The position numbers were made by a program, and so were the translations under genes. From Candidatus Wallbacteria bacterium (GTDB lineage: Bacteria; Muiribacteriota; UBA6191; JACPRK01): 6,036 bases of DNA. Below the pieces are notes generated by a model, which saw only the letters and a list, made by a program, of their open reading frames with translations, ran no database searches and had not been told where the DNA came from. Below are positions 1-5,134 of this stretch, piece by piece (within the stretch, counting starts at the first letter, position 1; each line of letters starts with the position of its first letter). The DNA lies in assembly GCA_016199905.1 (NCBI GenBank), contig JACQFU010000234.1, forward strand, positions 1-6,036, in the 5' to 3' direction.

Positions 1-35
1 CCATCCGCGAGATCGAGCGCGTCGCGTTGATGTGA
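1..35 (+). CDS. 3' end of an upstream gene, possibly the GspE/PilB-type assembly ATPase (partial)
   Basis: Reading from base 3, the frame gives IREIERVALM followed by TGA at 33-35. Its codons end in C or G almost throughout, as expected for a real gene in this GC-rich DNA; the other two frames also stay open for a few codons but have a poorer third-position pattern. Only ten residues are visible, so there is no direct proof of function. The ATPase suggestion rests on position: an ATPase gene commonly sits immediately before pilC/gspF, and many GspE/PilB proteins end with a short 'EE-V-R-V'-like helix. It could equally be a PilT-like ATPase or something else. Confidence 0.45.
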   Translation, partial: IREIERVALM

Positions 36-67
36 GCGGGCCGCGAGCTTAGCGAGCCTGCGAGCGG

Positions 68-77
68 TATCCTGTTC
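68..77 (+). promoter_or_regulatory. Repeated intergenic 10-mer TATCCTGTTC upstream of pilC (possible -10 region)
   Basis: The same 10 bases recur at 1389-1398 before the next gene. Flanking bases are also partly alike: GCGAGCG or GCAAGCG before, GGAC then GGCC after. TATCCT resembles a -10 hexamer, but no convincing -35 lies 16-18 bases upstream. In the rest of this 94-base gap, CGGCCG at 84-89 and 101-106 could pair as a six-base hairpin. The pilC Shine-Dalgarno GGAGGG is at 121-126. Confidence 0.3.
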
Positions 78-129
78 CGTGGACGGCCGGGCGAAGATGT
101 CGGCCGCCACCCGGTGATCGGGAGGGCCC

Positions 130-1350
130 ATGCCATTTTTCGAGTACACAGCGTACGACAAGAAAAACAACCGCAAGATCAAGGGAGAGATCGACTCCAC
201 TTCGGCGGCCACGGTCCGCGACGACCTTGGCGCCAAAGGCCTCTTCGTCATCGAGGTCAAGGAGAAGGTCGCCAAGAAGCAGTTCAAGTTCAAGCTGCCC
301 ACCTTCAAGAGCGTTCCATGGAAGGAGCTGGCCGGCTTCTTCAAGAGCCTGTCGCTGTCGGTGAAGGCGGGCGTCAGTCTTTCGCAAGTCTTCGAGACCC
401 TGGTCGATCAGGCGGTGCACCCCTACTTCAAGACAGTCCTGGCGGACGTTCACCTGGGCATCACCAAGGGACGGGCGCTATCCGAGTGCTTCGAGGCCTA
501 TCCGAAGATCTTTCCCCACCAATTCATCGCTCTGGTCCAGGGCGGCGAGCAATCCGGTAAGCTCGCCGAAACGCTGGAGGAATACTCCAAGTACGTCGAA
601 GAACGCCGCAAAATGATGGGCGAGATCATCGGCAAGCTGGCCTATCCCGCGATCATCGTGCTGGTCGCCGTCGCGGCTTTGCTCATCTTGACCCTCCACA
701 TCTTCCCGACGTTCATGAAGGCGCTCAACATCCCGATCTCGAAGCTGCCCTTCGTGACGCAGCTGGTGTACGGATTTTCGACCACCGTGCTCGAGCACTG
801 GCCCACGATTCTGGTCCTTGTCATCGTGGGCGGTGGCGGCAGTCAGTACTTCTTCTTCGGGACCAGCCAGGGGCGCAAGATCGTCCACTACCTGCAGATC
901 AACTTCCCGGTGGTGAAGGAGCTGTTCAAGAAGATGAACATCGCCACGTTCAGTCGCACCATGGCCCTCCAGAGCAAGGCAGGCGTCGCCTCGGTCGCTT
1001 CGCTGGAGCTGACGAAGAAGTCGATGCCCAACCTGTACTACGTGGAAATGGTCGACGACATCCTGGAGACCATCAAACGAGGAGGCAGTTACCTGGAGGC
1101 CATGAAGAAGAAGCCCCACCTGGTGACGCCGCTGGTGACGCTGCTGATCAGCGTGGGCGAGCAGACCGGTACCTTCGACGAAGTGCTCGACACCATCGCC
1201 ACCTACTACAACGACGAGGTCCGGGCCACGGTCTCGGCGCTTACTTCCATGATCGAGCCTCTCATGATCGTGCTGATGGGCTGCTTCGTCGCCGTCATCG
1301 TGTCCGCCATGTTCCTTCCCCTGTTCGACCTCGTCACCCTGGTCCACTGA
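130..1350 (+). CDS. pilC: Type IV pilus / type II secretion inner-membrane platform protein PilC (GspF family)
   Basis: This polytopic inner-membrane protein forms the assembly platform on which the cytoplasmic ATPase acts to move pilin or pseudopilin subunits. At 406 residues it has the usual family length. The N-terminus (FEYTAYD...GEIDSTSAA...L...G) is the typical PilC/GspF cytoplasmic start. Two T2SSF repeats follow at about residues 68-190 and 272-395. Each has the conserved glycine-glutamate motif, GGEQSGKL at 138-145 and VGEQTGTFDE at 342-351. Membrane segments lie near 172-195, 224-243 and 376-398, the last with the family-typical IEPLMIVLMG and a proline near its end. The ATG follows GGAGGG with a short spacer of about four bases. 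Whether the system is a true type IV pilus (PilC) or a secretion pseudopilus (GspF) cannot be decided from this protein alone; the PilM-like gene downstream favours the pilus. Confidence 0.95.
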   Translation: MPFFEYTAYDKKNNRKIKGEIDSTSAATVRDDLGAKGLFVIEVKEKVAKKQFKFKLPTFKSVPWKELAGFFKSLSLSVKAGVSLSQVFETLVDQAVHPYFKTVLADVHLGITKGRALSECFEAYPKIFPHQFIALVQGGEQSGKLAETLEEYSKYVEERRKMMGEIIGKLAYPAIIVLVAVAALLILTLHIFPTFMKALNIPISKLPFVTQLVYGFSTTVLEHWPTILVLVIVGGGGSQYFFFGTSQGRKIVHYLQINFPVVKELFKKMNIATFSRTMALQSKAGVASVASLELTKKSMPNLYYVEMVDDILETIKRGGSYLEAMKKKPHLVTPLVTLLISVGEQTGTFDEVLDTIATYYNDEVRATVSALTSMIEPLMIVLMGCFVAVIVSAMFLPLFDLVTLVH

Positions 1351-1357
1351 CCTTGCG

Positions 1358-1410
1358 GTGAGTCGGGCGCGCGCCCGGGCAAGCGCGCTATCCTGTTCAT
1401 GCGGACTCAC
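1358..1410 (+). promoter_or_regulatory. Nested inverted repeats between pilC and the first secretin-fragment gene
   Basis: GTGAGTC at 1358-1364 is exactly complementary to GACTCAC at 1404-1410. Inside lies a perfect 14-base palindrome, CGGGCGCGCGCCCG, at 1364-1377, which can fold as a GC hairpin (base 1364 is shared by both pairings). No T-run follows the hairpin, so it is not a standard intrinsic terminator. It could be a weak terminator of the pilC transcript or a structured leader for the genes that follow. The rest of the 141-base gap contains the 10-mer at 1389-1398 and a small dyad at 1419-1436, with no supported gene. Confidence 0.35.
1389..1398 (+). promoter_or_regulatory. Second copy of intergenic 10-mer TATCCTGTTC
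   Basis: This is identical to bases 68-77 before pilC and lies about 100 bases before the first secretin-fragment gene. Its recurrence in both of the longer gaps, with partly matching flanks, suggests a shared promoter or regulatory element. A recognisable -35 is missing, so promoter function is inferred only. Confidence 0.3.
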
Positions 1411-1491
1411 GGCCCGCAAGCGAACAAGTATTCGCTCCCTGATGTCAATTGTTGGCCGGAGAAGGCCGAAGCATGAGGAGAGCGTCTCGCC

Positions 1492-3600
1492 ATGTTCGAC
1501 ATTCGCACACGCGTCCTCCATTTTGGCGGTCACATCGTGACCAGAGCCCTCGGCATCGCCCTTCTCCTGTCGCTTCTGACGGGCGAGTCGAGCGCTCAGG
1601 GCGTCCGCTTGCCTTCGCCAGTGACGGCGCTGTTGCAGATGCAGGCGATGCTGAAGATGGATCATGACGCCATCGTGGAGCTTCGCCACCAGCCGATAGC
1701 CACGGGCGAGCGGGGCGCGGTCCAGAGAGCCCGCATCCAGACGAAGACTCTGACCTTCAAGAACCGTCGGGATCGGCTGACCAAAATACTCCCGGGAGCG
1801 CGCAGGCGTTTCCCATCGCACGCAGCGCTGCTCGACCGGATTCTCACCGAGGTTCAGCACTGGAGCCGAGACCTAGGGCTCGACAACGGCGCGCAAAGGG
1901 CGATGAAGCCCGGCCCAACGATGCAGCGAAAGGTTGCGATCCTGCGAACCGGGACGCCGGCGCTCAGCCAGCTGCCTCTCCCCGAGGGTGCCGGAGTCGT
2001 CCCGGTTTCACATCGACCTCTCGCGGAGGTACGGGCCCGCCTGGCAAAGCTCGCGGCCGGTCTGCCCGAGGAGCCCGTCTCCCAGCCGGCCGTTCAACCG
2101 CCGAGCCACTTCCGGCCCGCGACACCCAAGGCTCCGCGGATCGTCGCCACGACAGGACATCCTGCCGTCGCCGTCGCCGCCACGTCCGCCGCAGCACCGT
2201 CCCGCCGGGAGCTGCGCGACCGCCTGCAATACCTGATGGCTCGCTACAAGGTGAGCACCGAGCCCTACAAATATGCTCCGGCGTCTCGCCCTCCGCAGGC
2301 CACGGTCTCGGAAAGGACGGTTGCCCCGTCGCGAGATCTCTGGTCCGAGAACCGAGTCTTGCAAGAGCGGCTCCGGCAGGTTCAAAAGGAGTTCACCGGC
2401 CCGATGGAGCGGGAGACTTCAGAAGAGCAGGCCGGCACCGCGCGCCCGGCATCCCCAGTAGACCTGGAGACCGCCGAGGTCGCGCAGAACGACCGGGACC
2501 ACCTCCGGGGGAGACTGAAGGCGCTCCTGATGGAGCGCGACCAGGACGAAACCTCTCGTGGCCGGCCACGGACTCGAGGGCAACAATCGGCGGGCGACGA
2601 CGCGCCCGCAGAGACCCGGATCCCGGGCATCGTCAACTCGGCCGACAGAGAAGCTATCAAGCTGGAGGACATCGACGGACTCGTGACTTCGCTCGGCGCC
2701 CCGCCCCCGGGCGCCTCGGAGCACACCACGGCCGCGGCCTCTCCGGCGACTCCCCCCCCCTCCTCGGACCACTCGCTGGTCTCATCGGGAATCGCAGCGA
2801 GTCTCCTTGCAACCGGACCTGTCGCTACGACAGTGGTCACCACGAGCGTCTCCGGACCGAAGAAGGCCCCGAAGGTTCCCGGACTGGCCGGCATCTACCA
2901 GGTCATCACGGAAGACGACAAATCGATCGATCGCCCGGACGTGCCGGACGAGATCGGAACCCACAACTTCGAAGGACCCGACGGCAACGGTGAAGCGGTC
3001 TACCAGATCATCCGCACGCTGGCCGAGCAGTTGAAGCTGAACATCATCATCAAGGGCACCATCACGGGCCGGATGATTCTCAACGTCGAGGGCAAGTCGA
3101 CCTGGGACGTTCTGGAATCGGTGCTGAACGACCAGGGACTCGAGTACGAGCTGCTCGAATCCAATGTCCTCAAGATCTATGGTCACGGCGTACGGCCTCG
3201 AGTCCAGAAGACGTACAAATTCGCCAACGACCAGAGCGCTCGAGAGTACCAGACTCTCATCCAGACCCTCGTATTCGCGACTGAGGAAGTGAGCCTGCCG
3301 ACCGACTCTGCCGGCGGGGGCATTCCAGTCGGCGCAACCGCAGGCCTGGAGATTCCCCAGCTGCCCGGCGGTGTGGGCGGCCCTGGCGGAGCCGGCGGTC
3401 CCGGCGGTCCGGGTGGCGCGCAAGGTGGGCCCGGCGGTGCTCCGCCAGGCCCCGGAGGCGCACCTGCGGGCGGGGCGGGCGCTCCGGCCCCCGGCGTGAC
3501 GAATCCTCCTCCTCCCCCTCCCGGCGGCGAAGCACCAGCCACCCAAGGTGGTGGCCAGACGCCGCCCGCGCCTCCGCTGCCTGCTCCTCCCGGACAGTGA
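1492..3600 (+). CDS. Secretin N0 (STN)-domain protein: first fragment of a split secretin, with a long unknown N-terminal region
   Basis: This is a 702-residue exported protein. GAGGAG at 1475-1480 precedes the ATG. Residues 17-35 form a signal peptide (ALGIALLLSLLTGESSA, cut before QG); a GTG at 1537 is an alternative start placing the signal peptide right at the N-terminus. Residues 36-463 match nothing I recognise: charged helical stretches separated by Pro/Ala-rich spacers. Residues 498-563 are a clear secretin/TonB short N-terminal (STN, N0) domain, with IIRTLAEQLKLNIII, a STWDVLESVLNDQGLEY helix and VLKIYG. Residues 571-600 look like the first strand and helix of a Secretin_N domain (KTYKFANDQSAREYQ). 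The expected second half is absent; instead a (Gly-Gly-X) and Pro-rich tail runs to the stop. N0 domains normally sit at the periplasmic mouth of the pore and bind inner-membrane partners. There is no barrel here; it is encoded two genes downstream. STN assignment is firm; the secretin-fragment role is inference from gene order and domain content. Confidence 0.85.
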   Translation: MFDIRTRVLHFGGHIVTRALGIALLLSLLTGESSAQGVRLPSPVTALLQMQAMLKMDHDAIVELRHQPIATGERGAVQRARIQTKTLTFKNRRDRLTKILPGARRRFPSHAALLDRILTEVQHWSRDLGLDNGAQRAMKPGPTMQRKVAILRTGTPALSQLPLPEGAGVVPVSHRPLAEVRARLAKLAAGLPEEPVSQPAVQPPSHFRPATPKAPRIVATTGHPAVAVAATSAAAPSRRELRDRLQYLMARYKVSTEPYKYAPASRPPQATVSERTVAPSRDLWSENRVLQERLRQVQKEFTGPMERETSEEQAGTARPASPVDLETAEVAQNDRDHLRGRLKALLMERDQDETSRGRPRTRGQQSAGDDAPAETRIPGIVNSADREAIKLEDIDGLVTSLGAPPPGASEHTTAAASPATPPPSSDHSLVSSGIAASLLATGPVATTVVTTSVSGPKKAPKVPGLAGIYQVITEDDKSIDRPDVPDEIGTHNFEGPDGNGEAVYQIIRTLAEQLKLNIIIKGTITGRMILNVEGKSTWDVLESVLNDQGLEYELLESNVLKIYGHGVRPRVQKTYKFANDQSAREYQTLIQTLVFATEEVSLPTDSAGGGIPVGATAGLEIPQLPGGVGGPGGAGGPGGPGGAQGGPGGAPPGPGGAPAGGAGAPAPGVTNPPPPPPGGEAPATQGGGQTPPAPPLPAPPGQ
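2752..2760 (+). repeat. Nine-base poly-C tract inside the N0-protein gene
   Basis: Nine consecutive C residues, flanked by T on both sides, encode Pro421-Pro423 in the disordered linker before the N0 domain. Loss of one C would shift into a frame ending at 3032-3034; gain of one C would end at 2991-2993. Both would remove most or all of the N0 domain. Such tracts are prone to slippage in replication and to sequencing error. Confidence 0.85.
3367..3441 (+). repeat. Degenerate 9-base tandem repeats encoding Gly-Gly-X
   Basis: Six consecutive 9-base units of the form GGC-GGN-NNN at 3367-3420 encode Gly-Gly-X repeats at residues 626-643 of the N0 protein. After one CAA codon, two more units follow. 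A Pro/Gly-rich tail including six consecutive prolines (672-677) continues to the stop codon. The units vary mainly in the third codon (Val, Pro, Ala). The repeat lies exactly where the second half of a Secretin_N domain would be expected. Confidence 0.85.
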
Positions 3601-3633
3601 GGAACCGTGAATTGTCAACTCAAGGGTGAACTG

Positions 3634-4083
3634 ATGCGACGGCCCATGCTTCGACTCGGGTTTCTGCTGCTGCTGGCTTCCATTGCCGGAAGCGGGGCAT
3701 TGCGCGCGCAGGCTCGCCCTGGCGGCGGACCTGGCGGGGCGGGTGCGGCACAGCTGGCAGCGGCCGCGGCCACCCAGGGTGCCGGCGGCGGCGGCGGCGG
3801 CGGGTCTGCCTCCTCGGTGATGGTTCTGGACGCCGCCAACAACAGCCTGATCATCCGCACGACGCCTCGCAACCACCGGCGCATCGCGGACCTCATCCGA
3901 AAGGTCTCCAGCGGGAAGCTGGGCGGAGAGAAACAGGAGACGCGCATTTTCAACGTCCGGGCCATGTCGCCGGAACAATTGTTCCGCATACTCGAGTTCC
4001 AGCGACCGACCTTCCAGCGCAGCTCGACTCTGGTGTTCCCGGAGACCATGGACGGGCAGGCCCTGGGCGGCATCGTCCGATGA
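3634..4083 (+). CDS. Short exported Secretin_N (NolW-like) protein: middle fragment of a split secretin
   Basis: From the ATG at 3634 this is a 149-residue protein. I prefer this start because AAGGGTG (3622-3628) lies just upstream and it gives a textbook signal peptide: MRRPMLR, a Leu-rich core, then ALRAQA with cleavage after about residue 25-27. An in-frame GTG at 3607 (158 residues) would add nine polar residues. After cleavage comes a Gly/Ala-rich stretch with seven glycines (51-57). Residues 60-93 (VMVLDAANNSLIIR..., then a helix ending IADLIRKV) match the second half of a Secretin_N domain, whose hallmark is 'D..tNsLii..p......i..lI..lD'. Residues 101-123 (RIFNVRAMSPEQLF) look like the first strand and helix of the next Secretin_N domain, and the protein ends soon after. 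It therefore carries two half-domains, complementary to the end of the preceding protein and the start of the following one. The role as a secretin periplasmic ring component is inferred. Confidence 0.8.
   Translation: MRRPMLRLGFLLLLASIAGSGALRAQARPGGGPGGAGAAQLAAAAATQGAGGGGGGGSASSVMVLDAANNSLIIRTTPRNHRRIADLIRKVSSGKLGGEKQETRIFNVRAMSPEQLFRILEFQRPTFQRSSTLVFPETMDGQALGGIVR
3784..3801 (+). repeat. (GGC)6 trinucleotide repeat
   Basis: Six GGC codons followed by one GGG encode Gly51-Gly57 of the middle secretin fragment, directly before its first half-domain. Because the unit is three bases long, slippage would change linker length without breaking the frame, unlike the C tract in the preceding gene. 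Confidence 0.9.
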
Positions 4084-4095
4084 GCGCTCGCGCTT

Positions 4096-4103
4096 GAGGT
4101 GAT
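4096..4103 (+). promoter_or_regulatory. Extended Shine-Dalgarno before the secretin barrel gene
   Basis: GAGGTGAT matches eight consecutive positions of the ideal anti-16S complement (AAGGAGGTGAT), three bases before the ATG at 4107. It is the strongest ribosome binding site in the window. A small possible hairpin, AGCG-CTCG-CGCT at 4083-4094, overlaps the previous stop and sits just upstream. Together these suggest that the barrel subunit has its own, possibly higher, translation rate. Confidence 0.6.
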
Positions 4104-4106
4104 CCG

Positions 4107-5078
4107 ATGAGACGACTGAACCGGATGCTGGTGGTGGCCCTGACCGCCTCCTTGGCGGCTTCCCAGCTCATCGCCCAGGTGCCTCCGGGCGGCGCAGGCG
4201 GCTCGGAGGCCGCGCCGCTTCAGATACTTCCCCGCGGGTATCGGCTGCTGATCAAGGACACGCAGTCGAATCTCGACGCGATCCAGAGGATCATCGAGCA
4301 GCAAGACAAACCTCCACGAGAGGTCCGCGTCGAGTCCTACGTGTTGCAAGTCCAGCTCAACAGGGACCATAACAGCGGCATCGACCTTGACTTCTTCTTT
4401 GGAGGAACCAAAGAGGACCTTCCGCTGGGCGAGTTCTCCACTGCCAAGGCGATGCGTAGCGCCGGCGCCAATCAGCAGTTCCGATACGGTTCGCTGTCGA
4501 CCGAGCGCTTCCAGCTCTTTCTGGATTTTCTCAAGAAAAACACCGAGACGAAGGTCCTCTCCAAGCCAATGCTCACGGTCATCGATGGCGGAACCGCAAC
4601 CATCAACATCGGCCAGCAGGTCCCATACGTGTTGACGACGGTTGTGCCTGGCCAAGCCGGTGGGGCATCGGTTCAGGGCACTCAGTACTCTTTCGCGCAA
4701 GTCGGCATCAACCTGACCTTCACGCCAGTCATCATGCCCAACGATATCGTTCGGATGCAGATCGCTCCGGAGATCAGCGACTTCGTAAGCGCACCCCAGC
4801 CCAACGTTCCTCCGCCCACGTTCACTCAACGCGTTAACACGACCCTCTTCGTGAAGAACAGACACGCTTTCCTGATTGGCGGTCTCTACAGAATCAAGGC
4901 TGATTCTCTCCGGGCGCGGCTGCCGTTGCTCGGAAACCTTCCCATCATTGGCCAGTACATGGGTCAGAACACGGACGCCAAGAGCAGAAACGAGATCGTC
5001 ATCGTCGTCAAGCCGACCATCACGTCGGAAGAGGACTTCGACATCCCGCCCACGAAGGTGGTGAAGAAGTCCACATGA
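4107..5078 (+). CDS. Secretin barrel protein (GspD/PilQ C-terminal domain): last fragment of a split secretin
   Basis: A 323-residue outer-membrane pore protein, about half the length of a normal GspD or PilQ. The signal peptide is MRRLNRM plus a hydrophobic core ending LIA, cut before QV. A short Gly-rich piece follows (PPGGAGG). Residues 36-68 (GYRLLIKDTQSNLDAI...QQD) are the second half of a Secretin_N domain. REVRVESYVLQVQLN (71-85) opens the secretin domain as in family members. The core shows TKVLSKPMLTVIDGG (148-162), then NIGQQVPYV, GINLTFTPVI (200-209), RVNTTLFVKN, IGGLYR (257-262) and LPLLGNLPIIG (272-282), the near-C-terminal secretin signature. The usual Leu-Phe after that signature is Tyr-Met here. 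Secretins form large multimeric gated outer-membrane channels for pili, pseudopili or secreted proteins. N0 and the first N domain half are missing from this polypeptide and are encoded by the two preceding genes. The stop overlaps an ATG (ATGA, 5075-5078). Confidence 0.93.
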   Translation: MRRLNRMLVVALTASLAASQLIAQVPPGGAGGSEAAPLQILPRGYRLLIKDTQSNLDAIQRIIEQQDKPPREVRVESYVLQVQLNRDHNSGIDLDFFFGGTKEDLPLGEFSTAKAMRSAGANQQFRYGSLSTERFQLFLDFLKKNTETKVLSKPMLTVIDGGTATINIGQQVPYVLTTVVPGQAGGASVQGTQYSFAQVGINLTFTPVIMPNDIVRMQIAPEISDFVSAPQPNVPPPTFTQRVNTTLFVKNRHAFLIGGLYRIKADSLRARLPLLGNLPIIGQYMGQNTDAKSRNEIVIVVKPTITSEEDFDIPPTKVVKKST

Positions 5079-5134
5079 CCCCTGAACGATATCGCCCGAC
5101 ACTGCCCGCAAGTTGTTCGGCGCAGCGCTGTTGA
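5075..5134 (+). other. Short overlapping frame starting at ATGA; possible true N-terminus of the lipoprotein (frameshift) or leader peptide
   Basis: An ATG at 5075 overlaps the barrel gene's TGA and has purine-rich sequence (AAGGTGG, GAAGAAG) upstream. It opens a 19-codon frame, MTPERYRPTLPASCSAQRC, ending at 5132-5134. The lipoprotein lies one frame away. One missing base around 5092-5112 would join the two into a normal signal peptide with a basic start, for example MTPERYR-PDTARK-LFGAALL. Otherwise this would be a leader peptide whose TGA overlaps a TTG at 5131. Confidence 0.35.

Noticed and set aside
1419..1436. Dyad AGCGAA-CAAGTA-TTCGCT resembling a Gram-positive/actinobacterial LexA box (CGAAC-N4-GTTCG) with one mismatch
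   Set aside because: No SOS-related gene is nearby, the organism appears diderm and non-actinobacterial, and short dyads like this arise by chance.
1358..1540. Small plus-strand frame filling the pilC-secretin gap
   Set aside because: It begins with GTG without a Shine-Dalgarno, overlaps the real ATG region of the N0 gene in another frame and encodes Arg/Ser-rich sequence typical of out-of-frame GC-rich DNA.
478..1860. Long open frame on the minus strand across pilC and the start of the N0 gene
   Set aside because: It is antisense to well-supported genes, has no recognisable domain, and its openness is expected opposite GC-rich coding DNA.
3598..3600. TGA possibly read as tryptophan (recoded genetic code)
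   Set aside because: All six genes end in TGA at family-appropriate lengths, Trp is encoded by TGG, and the composition does not fit recoded lineages.
3367..3600. Collagen-like Gly-X-Y domain in the N0 protein tail
   Set aside because: The period is Gly-Gly-X with Pro-rich interruptions, not a sustained Gly-X-Y repeat.
2782..3978. 398-codon minus-strand open frame
   Set aside because: It is a shadow of the N0 domain and Gly-rich coding sequence; no start signal or domain supports it.
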